Shown here: piece after piece, positions 1 through 7,028 of the stretch
Layout of the letters: every line of letters begins with the position of its first letter
How positions within the stretch are numbered: position 1 is the first letter of the stretch
Origin: Deltaproteobacteria bacterium
GTDB taxonomy: Bacteria > Desulfobacterota > Desulfobacteria > Desulfobacterales > ETH-SRB1
Reading direction: 5' to 3'
NCBI GenBank assembly: GCA_019314185.1
Contig: JAFCZU010000094.1
Location: 1 to 10,341, forward strand
Length of the DNA stretch: 10,341 bases
The notes under the pieces: model-generated
What the model was told of the DNA's origin: nothing
The model's input: the letters and a program-made list of their open reading frames with translations, nothing else
Database searches by the model: none
Program-made: the position numbers and the translations under genes

Positions 1-512
1 GCCCTCAATACAACACTACCTTTGATCTCTTCATCACTGTATCCGGAAGCATCCCAGAGCAGATACTGAAAATCGGGTATGAATGATGCAATTTCTTCAG
101 GAGAATCAAAAAGATCCCGGAAATTTAATCCAACACGCCACCTTGTCTCTCCGTGATAGAGTACCAGCGGAATAATTACCGGGAACCCATGATCATTTTT
201 CTTTTCCCAGATCTTTACCATGTACCTAAGAATATGAAAGGCTATTGAACGTTCCAAATAGCTCTTGTGCTCGAAAAGGATATAAACATATCCTGGTGAG
301 CCATCATTTAGATAGAGCCTCAATAACAGATCAGAAAAATACTCTTTAAGATGCCTGTCTATAAATGAGTCTTTAGTATATTCCAGGGAATCAAGATCAA
401 GCAGCCCAACGACATTCTCAGGCAGATAATGCCGGAGAAACTCTTCTGCCGTATCTTTGCGCGTGAAAACCTCTTTAAAAAATTTATCATGGGCATTGGT
501 AATCTCAGTCAT
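1..512 (-). CDS. Rpn family PD-(D/E)XK nuclease / YhgA-like putative transposase, 3' end outside window
   Basis: About 170 residues are visible, starting at an ATG at 512 and running off the left edge, so the C-terminus is missing. The N-terminus reads MTEITNAHDKFFKEVF, the usual opening of the Rpn/YhgA-like family (PF04754 type). Asp61 followed by the E-H-K triplet at 81-83 fits the D...ExK active site of the PD-(D/E)XK nuclease fold, and the YHG motif at 119-121 is also typical. Known members such as E. coli RpnA are DNA endonucleases that promote RecA-independent recombination; many are horizontally mobile and present in multiple copies. It is separated from the polysaccharide genes by repeat-bearing DNA and is probably an unrelated neighbour. 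The family is clear; whether the full protein is intact cannot be seen. Confidence 0.88.
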   Translation of the reverse strand, partial: MTEITNAHDKFFKEVFTRKDTAEEFLRHYLPENVVGLLDLDSLEYTKDSFIDRHLKEYFSDLLLRLYLNDGSPGYVYILFEHKSYLERSIAFHILRYMVKIWEKKNDHGFPVIIPLVLYHGETRWRVGLNFRDLFDSPEEIASFIPDFQYLLWDASGYSDEEIKGSVVLR

Positions 513-518
513 AATATT

Positions 519-546
519 ATTCTATCATATCCCCTAAATAGGTCAA
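519..546 (-). promoter_or_regulatory. Possible promoter of the Rpn-family gene
   Basis: Read on the minus strand, TTGACC (546-541) is followed after 16 bases by TAGAAT (524-519), close to sigma-70 -35 and -10 boxes. The -10 lies only six bases before the ATG at 512, so a transcript from it would be leaderless or nearly so, and no good ribosome binding site is visible. Such matches arise by chance in AT-rich DNA. Confidence 0.25.
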
Positions 547-623
547 ACAACATTTAAGAAAAACTAATCGTTTTCGTTCCATCCTATTCATCCATTCATG
601 CAATCATCCAAACTCCGAAGGAA

Positions 624-722
624 TTCATCCCTCATTGGTTTATATTTTTAATCTGCGTAATCTGCGGACTGTTCTTTCATCCTTCATTTGTTTAATCTGC
701 GTTAATCTGCGTAATCTGCGGA
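624..722. repeat. Two direct copies of a composite intergenic repeat
   Basis: Copy 1 has ttcatccctcattggttta at 624-642 and taatctgcgtaatctgcgga at 649-668. Copy 2 has ttcatccttcatttgttta at about 676-694 and the same 20-mer at 703-722, with an extra taatctgcgt unit before it. Upstream at 580-607 are looser ATCC-rich units of the same flavour. From memory, repeats built on 'aatctgcg(t)taatctgcgga' are dispersed between genes in many environmental bacterial genomes; their function is unknown. The 513-792 gap that contains them shows no gene. Confidence 0.8.
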
Positions 723-792
723 TCTTAATTTCTAAACAAACCATCATACTTTTCCGTTGCCACATAAATAAGAATCCTTTTATTCAGTCCTT

Positions 793-1574
793 TTATGGTC
801 TTCGTTTTTGATTGGAATACTGGCGCAGACCACTAATCTGCATGAGCACATGCATTATAAAGAGAGAATTGTAAACAAGGTAACGGTAAGCCAAACGTCG
901 CGGCTCACACATCAGCCTAAACAGCCATTCCAGGCCGCAACGCTGCATCCAGGACGGCGCCTGGGGAACCTTACCAGTAAAGAAATCAAAGGCGGCTCCC
1001 ACAGCCACAAGGACAGGCGCATCTAATAAATGTCGATGTTGCGCCACCCAAAAATCCTGCTTAGGTGTTCCCAACCCAACCCAAACAATGTCAGGACGGG
1101 CAGAGTTGATTTTATCGATGATTTCAAGTTCTTCCATTTCACCAGCCGCACGAAAAGGAGGCGAGTGAGTACCGGCCAATTGAAGACCCGGATAACGTCT
1201 TTCCAATTCTTCAGCCAATTCCGGGGCAACTCCATCAGCGCCGCCATAAAAGAAATGTCGATACCCGTGTGAAATAGAATGCTCACAAAAGGCCAGCATC
1301 AAATCTGGTCCATAGACCCTTGTCGCTTCCTTATGACCGTGATACCGACACATCCAGACAAGAGGCATGCCATCGGAAGTCGACATCCTGCTATTGTTTA
1401 CAATATGTTGCAGTTCCGGGTTCTGATAGCACTCCATAACCGTATGTACAGTGCAGTAACATAATGGCGCGCTCCATGATCTATCCATGTAGATATCCTT
1501 TGGACTGCCTTATCCAGCGCAATTGCACTTATACCAACTCCCAATATATTAACACGTGCGGGTCTGTCTTGCAT
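793..1574 (-). pseudogene. WecG/TagA/CpsF family glycosyltransferase, interrupted by a 1-nt frameshift
   Basis: This family (GT26) transfers UDP-linked N-acetylmannosamine, or a related sugar, to undecaprenyl-PP-GlcNAc at the inner membrane face. An uninterrupted 231-residue frame covers 793-1488, but the family N-terminus lies in another frame from an ATG at 1574: MQDRPARVNILGVGISAIAL and on to HYVT. The two frames meet near 1451-1457, and one added base after GC at 1454-1453 gives HYVTATVHTVMECY and a 260-residue protein. In restored numbering Asp68 (TSDGMP), Arg86 (TRVYG) and the Gln of GTPKQD match conserved active-site Asp, Arg and Gln of TagA, and the Thr equivalent sits at the break. 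The C-terminal EPRRLAYRYL segment is the membrane-targeting appendage. The ATG is 12 nt after the preceding stop, with AAAGAA as a weak ribosome site. A protein starting at 1488 would lack the N-terminal strand. Confidence 0.85.
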
Positions 1575-1586
1575 AATCTATATTCT

Positions 1587-2214
1587 TTATCGAAAATTTT
1601 TCACCGCTATAATAGACTTGCTTAACCCCAAAAAGCGTTCATGTATAATATCGGCATCAGGGAAAAGCTGCTGTAAATCAGTTCTGTTCAATAATCGAAC
1701 TTCGTTCATAAAAGATTCGCAATATCGGCTGCTTGGACGGGTAATCCAACCCCAGACTGTAAAATTTCGCAAAAGCAACCTCTGAATTCTGCGAGGCAGC
1801 CAATGAATAAAGGGGGTAATAAGATGGGGTTCCACGAAGAACAATTTATTGGGGGTTTGCACATAGTAGCCATGCCCCACGCGCTGACATTCCGCGGCAA
1901 ACAACTGCTGGTTCTCAAAACTTCCCAGATGCTCAATGACGGAGTTACTGTAAACCAGATCAAAGGCACCATTCTTGAAAGGAAGGTGCTTGCCATCCGC
2001 AACAACCAGGGCAAAGTTACTCTCTCTCTCTCGGAACTGACAGGTTTAGAAGAGTTACGCATGGAGAAAAGGGGAGGAGCATCCAGTTGAACTCATACCC
2101 TCCAACATCTAAAATGCGAGTTTCAGGAGTAAGTCCGAAAAGGTGCCGGAACTGTCGCATGCGTTTTGTGCGGAAATATGTCAAAAATGGACGAAGGATG
2201 CTATGTATATTCAT
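1587..2214 (-). pseudogene. Class I SAM-dependent methyltransferase, frame broken in a GA dinucleotide tract
   Basis: Two frames together make one methyltransferase of about 209 residues. The first (2214 to a TAA at about 2017) has motif I, ILDVGG at residues 34-39. The second carries VVADGKHLP (about 71-79), FDLVYSNSVIEHL (about 85-97) and the C-terminal part ending at 1587. The join is a 13-base GA tract at 2020-2032. With the tract as given, translation ends at TAA right after it; one more GA unit gives VPRERESNFALVVADG and restores the whole frame. The ATG overlaps the stop of the upstream gene by one base (TAATG), which points to translational coupling. Position in the cluster suggests methylation of a sugar, but the acceptor is unknown. 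The N-terminal product alone could bind little of SAM and should be inactive. Confidence 0.82.
2020..2032. repeat. Dinucleotide microsatellite (GA/TC, 6.5 units) inside a methyltransferase gene
   Basis: The plus strand reads ctctctctctctc. It lies inside coding sequence exactly where the methyltransferase frame is lost, and a gain of one 2-base unit restores the frame. It is the only dinucleotide run of this length I noticed in the window. Confidence 0.95.
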
Positions 2215-2826
2215 TATTTAACCGCTTCCATAAATAATGATTCTGGCCTGTTATCAATTAGGGCAACATCTGCACAATTACCTTCCCGGAATTTACAGCG
2301 ATATATTTTGGAGAATCCTGTTTCTTTCAGGATTTTTGTTAAAGATATCTCATTATAATGCCAGTGATGTTTGTTTTTGTCATATTTTTGTTTTGCCTCA
2401 AAGACAGCTTCAAGAAAATCTTCGGAATGTTGTGGATCGTAATTTTGCACAATTCTATCCAGATCCGGCAAGGCTATTCGCACTACCCCCCTCTTTCAAG
2501 ACACGGAAGGTCTCGTTAAGACAAAAAATCGCTTGATGAGGATAGAGATGTTCAAGCAAGTGTGAACTAAATACATAATCAAAAGTAGCATCAGCATAAG
2601 GGAATCTTTTCATAACATTCAAATATCGTATTGCACGAAACACCCCTCGCTTATGCTGCTCATAACGCTGCTGCGACAGTAATCTGATTTTAAATAATAT
2701 TAGAGCCAAGCCAGAAATCCGAGATATGAAAATATGTGGAGTAACATCTGTATTAACCCAGCCATCGTATACCTGATCAAAACAACCTAAGTGAAGTTTC
2801 CGAAAAACTTTATCCATAATGTTCAT
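2214..2826 (-). pseudogene. SAM-dependent methyltransferase (COG4627-like), frame broken in a G6 tract
   Basis: The N-terminal frame starts at an ATG at 2826 (a second ATG is at 2817) and includes RKLHLGCF (residues 9-16, motif I region), DGWVNTDV (a motif II-like strand) and FDYVFSSHLLEHL (82-94), then FRVLKEGG. It then enters a wrong frame and stops at 2455. The C-terminal frame resumes as VRIALPDLDRIV and holds HHWHYNEISL and the terminal DNRPESLFMEAVK, all typical of this family. The join is a run of six G at 2491-2486. Two more G would give KEGGVVRIALPDL, the expected family sequence, in a 204-residue protein; losing one G also restores the frame but shortens the conserved GG. The stop overlaps the next methyltransferase start (TAATG). 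Likely role: methylation of a polysaccharide sugar, acceptor unknown. Confidence 0.83.
2486..2491. repeat. Mononucleotide C6/G6 tract at a frame break
   Basis: Six C on the plus strand (six G in the coding strand) mark the point where the methyltransferase at 2214-2826 changes frame, between LKEGG and VRIALPDL. Confidence 0.85.
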
Positions 2827-2895
2827 GTTTTTACTATATTTGCATGTTCGATGTTGCTTTCAAAATTGTAAATCCGTATATGAATCAAGCAATTC

Positions 2896-4065
2896 TCAAT
2901 ATGTACATGCCATAGCGCTTTCATATATATCCATCAGCATTTTGTAATTTCGTTCAGGTGTGTACTTGACTTCATACTCGGCACGAGCCTCCTGCCGCAT
3001 CCGTTCAAGTTCTGCAGGATGACTGATAATCCACTCCACTTTTTTGGCAAGATCATCTGGATCATCGGGGCGGAAGTGCAGACCGGTACGTTTATGATCA
3101 ATTATTGACGACATTGCACCCAGATTGCTTGCAATCACAGGAAGGCCAACAGAATAAGCTTCGACAATAGTTACCGGGAAACCTTCATACCAGACGGAAG
3201 GAAAGATCAGCACTGCGGCATCTTTCATTAAGTCCAATACAAGTTGCCTCGGTTTATGACCCAGCCATTCTATACCAGAAATACGCCGGGAAGCCTCAGC
3301 TACCCGGGAAGCCAAAGGTCCATCGCCCACAATCTTCAGCGGGATACTGCCTCCAATCTTTTCCCAGGCTGACAGTAAAGTGTTAATCCCCTTTTCCTGC
3401 GTTAGTCGCCCAACAAAGAGCGCATAGCCGCCTCGCCCATTACCGGTTCCAGGATCGGGATCAACAAAATTCGGTTTGACAGCGATCTTTTCCGCAGGAA
3501 GCCCCCCTTGAATAAACTTCTGTCGGGCAAAGTCAGTAAGGGCAATGTATCTATCAACCATACGGCTATATGTACGCAATACGCGATGTACCGACAGCAT
3601 GCCAGCAGTTACACTCGTAGCGGCTCGACTTTTGCGATAACAGGCATGAAGAACACTGAGCCAGAGTGCAAATTTACCCATGCAGTCTTCACAGATATGA
3701 CCATTACGGAAAAACAAGGCATTAGGACAGAGAAACCGATAATTGTGCAGGGTTTGCACTACAGGGACACCTTCTGCCTTTGCCGCACAATAGGCAGCGG
3801 GAGAGATAAATGGGAAAGTGTTGTGAAAGTGGATTACATCCGGTCTCACCTTTCGGATAACTTCCCGCAAATCACTGGCAATAGTCGTATTCCACAGAGC
3901 GTTTCTGGCAACCGTTAGGGAATTCATTCCTTTTATACGATCATTATGGACCGTAAAGAGGCGCACCTCGTGTCCATGTTTTTTTAGCATGTTTGACTCA
4001 GCCGAAAATACCTGATCTTCACCGCCTGGCTGCTGGTAATAATTATGGATAAGAAGTATCTTCAT
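2896..4065 (-). CDS. GT4 family glycosyltransferase, intact
   Basis: This 389-residue, complete GT-B fold enzyme should transfer a sugar from an NDP-sugar to the growing lipid-linked repeat unit on the cytoplasmic side. The N-terminal domain opens with MKILLIHNYYQQPGGEDQ, in which the GGEDQ loop is typical of a GT4 subgroup. The C-terminal domain has LFVGRLTQEKG (217-227) and the E-x7-E motif in YEGFPVTIVEA (Glu294 and Glu302), which contacts the nucleotide sugar. Four cysteines (113, 125, 128, 142), including HICEDC, recur in relatives and may bind a metal; that is inference. The gene contains a T7 run at 3979-3985 (AAAAAAA in the coding strand) and the frame stays intact there. There are gaps of 122 bp upstream and 69 bp downstream, with no clear promoter or terminator. 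Donor and linkage cannot be told. Confidence 0.93.
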   Translation of the reverse strand: MKILLIHNYYQQPGGEDQVFSAESNMLKKHGHEVRLFTVHNDRIKGMNSLTVARNALWNTTIASDLREVIRKVRPDVIHFHNTFPFISPAAYCAAKAEGVPVVQTLHNYRFLCPNALFFRNGHICEDCMGKFALWLSVLHACYRKSRAATSVTAGMLSVHRVLRTYSRMVDRYIALTDFARQKFIQGGLPAEKIAVKPNFVDPDPGTGNGRGGYALFVGRLTQEKGINTLLSAWEKIGGSIPLKIVGDGPLASRVAEASRRISGIEWLGHKPRQLVLDLMKDAAVLIFPSVWYEGFPVTIVEAYSVGLPVIASNLGAMSSIIDHKRTGLHFRPDDPDDLAKKVEWIISHPAELERMRQEARAEYEVKYTPERNYKMLMDIYESAMACTY

Positions 4066-4187
4066 TTCGAAGTGGATTCAGACTATTTCTCAACTTCAAA
4101 CTCATAGAAAAAGTTTGTACAAAATTCGACTTTAGATGTAAGGGGTAATTGATAACTTGTTTTTGTGAACCAAGTTGGTAATGGAAC

Positions 4188-4899
4188 CTAATATCCTTTC
4201 ATGAAACCCTTTATGAATTTGAAACCATGCAACTTCATGAACTGAATAAAATCTTCATAAGACCAGTTGTTCACATGTTCAGGATGTTTCCCTTTTCGGT
4301 GGTATTTGTAGCAAAAATTATTAGGAATGCTGCTCACGAGTTTCGCGCCGGGCATGGCGACACGTAAAATTTCCCTCATTGTTTGATCAATATTTGAAAT
4401 ATGTTCAAACATCTCTGTTGATGCGATAAGATTCACCGACTCTGACCATATGGGAATGTCCGTGGCCGATGCCAGAGCAACATTTATATTCTCTCCCTTC
4501 CGCATAACCCGCCGGCAATGGAACTCTGACCAGGTACTTATGCAAGCTCATATCTCCACAGCCAATTTCCAGAAAAGTGGTATCTGCTCTAACTAATTCC
4601 CTAATCCACTTTCCGATGTTTGATTCGATAAAGCCATCGGTAAAAAGATCATTGCGCAAGGAAAATAATGGCCACAAAAGAGATTTAATCACGCGCTTCG
4701 CCTGAGAATCATAGCGGATTCCAACCTTTTGGTTCGTTTGCTCCATCAGGCGTTCAGCACATGGAATTTCATAGGTACCCACCGAAACAATTGATTTCCT
4801 CTGCCAAGTCAACCTGTTCAATATTACTTCCTCCCTTTGCTTTTGGGCCACAAAGTCTGTTATAGGTTTCGCAAACGAATTGATGCTTGACATGGCCAT
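4188..4899 (-). pseudogene. SAM-dependent methyltransferase with an internal deletion and frameshift
   Basis: The first frame (4899 to a stop at 4405) carries about 108 N-terminal residues and motif I, FLEIGCGDMSLHKYL (109-123). The second frame (readable from about 4505, ending TAG at 4188) carries NVALASATDIPIW, the ESVNLIASTEMFEHI strand and the C-terminal half ending GFMKGY. Between GCGD and NVALAS there are only about 22 residues, where class I methyltransferases usually have about 30, including the acidic residue that binds the SAM ribose. This suggests a lost segment of roughly 25-30 nt near 4495-4545 whose length is not a multiple of three, and no simple tract is visible there. Two ATGs (4899, 4893) are possible starts and neither has a good ribosome site. 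The methyltransferase family is clear; the acceptor is unknown. It is probably non-functional as written. Confidence 0.75.
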
Positions 4900-4984
4900 T
4901 TATAAAGCTGGATGCGCAAGAATCAGACCAAAAAGTGGTATCAATTCATCTGCGAAGATCTATAGTGCTCGAATAGTAACATAA

Positions 4985-6127
4985 TCACCAAGCCAATGCC
5001 TTGACGATACCTTCAGCAAAACTCTCAACCATTTCTTTAATCGTATATTTCCCCGCGGCTGTGCGACAACCCGCAATCAACTTCTCACGAGCTTTATCAT
5101 CTTTTAGCAGATTTGAAACCTGAGCCGCGTATACGGAAGGATCATTCGATTCGCGCACGATCACGCCGTTCACACCGTCAATAAGGTAATCTATTTCTGG
5201 ACTATGGTAAGAAATATTGGTCGTTATTAGTGGTGTTTCCAACGCAAATGCATCCAAAATCGCTAAACCAACAAGACCAGGCATCAAAAATAGTTTGGAC
5301 AACATAAAATAGGGGACTTTATCTTCGTCAAACTTTGGCCCCACATAATGAACCCACTCATACTTTTCCGCCGCTTCTTTGACCTTACTGTCGTCCGGGC
5401 CGGCACCGATGAAAATCATCTCAAAATCCGAAACATCTTTCTTGATTTGCACACATGCTTCAAGTAAGAAGTCGAGACGCTTTTCAGGATACATGCCGCC
5501 TGTATAAATGCAGACATTCTCCCCTTTGATGCCAGATTTGGCTTTGATATGCTGCAATTGCGCCTGACTGACTTTCTGCTGAGCTGTCACCAGACGGCGG
5601 GTGTCGATGGCATTTTGAACTGATGCAATCCTGCTTTCCGGATATCCAAGTGATCGGACAATCCCTGCGCTCAAATCGTTGTAGGCAAACCACCAATGTA
5701 CATGGCGGGACATAAAATACTTGATACCCTCTCCAACAACGCTTGCATTATGTTCCTGAAAATTCCTGCCATGACCCCAAAAACAAACCTTCTTAAGGCC
5801 AATCATCTGACACACAACAAGCAGATAATTAAGGATAAGTTTGCTCGCCTGCTCCACAATCACTAAATCAGCTCCTCGTATATGCTTTAAACACGGCTGC
5901 CAGTAAAGTTTATGCAAGCCTACCTTTATACTTCTATTCTTAATATGATGCGCCCATGTTATTTCCGCACCATCTTTTTTCCGGGTTTTGCTCTTTGAAG
6001 GAGAGCCATAAATCAAAACAAGCTCAATACCGGCACCAGCAAGCCGTTCCCTGAGAAGCTCATGAAACGGTCTGCGATAGTGGCTTAAGACCCTTTGGAT
6101 GATAACGACTTTGTATTGTGGTTTCAT
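4985..6127 (-). CDS. GT4 family glycosyltransferase, intact
   Basis: I start this gene at the ATG at 6127 (MKPQYKVVIIQRVLSHYRRPF), which gives 380 residues. The frame extends 15 codons upstream, but that part overlaps the previous gene and does not resemble a GT4 N-terminus. The ATG follows the GT2 stop after one base (TAAC-ATG), so the two are probably coupled. The C-terminal domain has YTGGMYPEKRLDFLLEA (about 208-224) and MPGLVGLAILDAFA (about 283-296). In that last motif the first Glu of the usual E-x7-E is absent and the second is Asp, which I recall as a recurring GT4 variant rather than damage. Expected role: addition of one sugar to the lipid-linked unit at the cytoplasmic membrane. 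Substrates cannot be told. Confidence 0.92.
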   Translation of the reverse strand: MKPQYKVVIIQRVLSHYRRPFHELLRERLAGAGIELVLIYGSPSKSKTRKKDGAEITWAHHIKNRSIKVGLHKLYWQPCLKHIRGADLVIVEQASKLILNYLLVVCQMIGLKKVCFWGHGRNFQEHNASVVGEGIKYFMSRHVHWWFAYNDLSAGIVRSLGYPESRIASVQNAIDTRRLVTAQQKVSQAQLQHIKAKSGIKGENVCIYTGGMYPEKRLDFLLEACVQIKKDVSDFEMIFIGAGPDDSKVKEAAEKYEWVHYVGPKFDEDKVPYFMLSKLFLMPGLVGLAILDAFALETPLITTNISYHSPEIDYLIDGVNGVIVRESNDPSVYAAQVSNLLKDDKAREKLIAGCRTAAGKYTIKEMVESFAEGIVKALAW

Positions 6128-6128
6128 G

Positions 6129-7028
6129 TTAGCGATTTCTAAAACCGGTCTGGTAAAGCAAAGATCCAACAATCACTCTGCCCACATCACACACGTAAAA
6201 AACGGGAAATCTCCAACCGGCACAACACAGGCGCGCGAATCTCCACCTTTGAGTCAAATAATTTGCGGATCGAATAGAAAAAAAGCTCCTGATCAGGTCA
6301 CTCCACCCTAATTTATTTACCCTGTTATTCAACCCAGTCATCTTTACGTCGCTTACCACAACAGCTTCATAATGGATTAACAGCTTGTATCCATTCATAT
6401 TTGCCCTGCGCGAGAATTCGTAATCAGCACCATAATGCGGAAGATGTTTAAAATTATACAATCCGATTTTCTGAAAAACCTCGATGGGTATCAGTGTGCC
6501 ACGACCCGGCAAAACAACTACTTTTTGGATCGATGAACTTTCATGTAATATATCTTTGTATCGTCGCCCCCCTGCCAGATTGGTATATTTCGCTGTCAAC
6601 CAATTGATACGAACGCCAGCGTCAATAACTGTCGATTCATCTTCATTGCTAACGGAAATTGATCCGATTAAACTGTTGGGGTGGTTCAAAGCAGCGTCAA
6701 AAAGGGACTGCAAATAATCCGACCTGACCATAGTGTCATCATTCAATGTAAGTATATAATCGTCCTGGTCTGTCTGCGCCAGTGCATATTTAACCCCCAA
6801 GTTAGTTGCCCCTGTCCACCACAGATTGCCATCCCCCTTTAAGAGAATGACATCAGGGAACTCTTCCTCAATCATTTTTCCGGTTCCGTCCGTTGAACCA
6901 TCATCGACAAGTATAACCTTGAAATTTTTAAAGGTTTGCTTTCTTAAAGAAAAGAGGCATTCTCGGGTAAAATGCTTCCGGTTATGGACGGGAATAACGA
7001 TGAAAATATTTTTGTTGTTGCTATGCAT
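6129..7028 (-). CDS. GT2 family glycosyltransferase, intact
   Basis: This 299-residue GT-A fold enzyme opens with FIVIPVHNRKHFTRECL. VDDGSTDGT at 41-49 holds the nucleotide-binding aspartates, NDDT at 96-99 is the DxD-type metal site, and GADYEFSRR (200-208) supplies the catalytic-base region. GDGNLWWTGATNLG (65-78) resembles the GN.WWTG motif of GT2 enzymes that add sugars to polysaccharide units. A C6 run at 6567-6572 (AGGRRYK) lies in frame here. The ATG at 7028 lies inside the end of the polymerase gene (8-base overlap ATGCATAG), and the stop is one base before the next GT4 start, so the three genes form a tight translationally coupled group. Donor sugar unknown. Confidence 0.94.
   Translation of the reverse strand: MHSNNKNIFIVIPVHNRKHFTRECLFSLRKQTFKNFKVILVDDGSTDGTGKMIEEEFPDVILLKGDGNLWWTGATNLGVKYALAQTDQDDYILTLNDDTMVRSDYLQSLFDAALNHPNSLIGSISVSNEDESTVIDAGVRINWLTAKYTNLAGGRRYKDILHESSSIQKVVVLPGRGTLIPIEVFQKIGLYNFKHLPHYGADYEFSRRANMNGYKLLIHYEAVVVSDVKMTGLNNRVNKLGWSDLIRSFFSIRSANYLTQRWRFARLCCAGWRFPVFYVCDVGRVIVGSLLYQTGFRNR

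Noticed and set aside
624..722. CRISPR array
   Set aside because: Only two diverged copies, no regular spacers, and the units carry internal short tandem repeats.
1706..2062. Minus-strand open frame of 118 codons
   Set aside because: It is a third reading of the broken methyltransferase; the conserved motifs are in the other two frames.
3508..3918. Open frame of 136 codons on the plus strand
   Set aside because: It lies wholly inside the clearly conserved GT4 gene on the other strand and its translation looks like no known protein.
4154..4176. Inverted repeat aacttg ... caagtt downstream of a GT4 start region
   Set aside because: Only six paired bases with an 11-base loop and no T-run; it does not qualify as a terminator.
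4985..6172. Longer GT4 start at 6172
   Set aside because: The first 15 residues do not look like a GT4 start, and the ATG at 6127 sits directly after the preceding stop and begins the conserved KVVIIQRVL strand.
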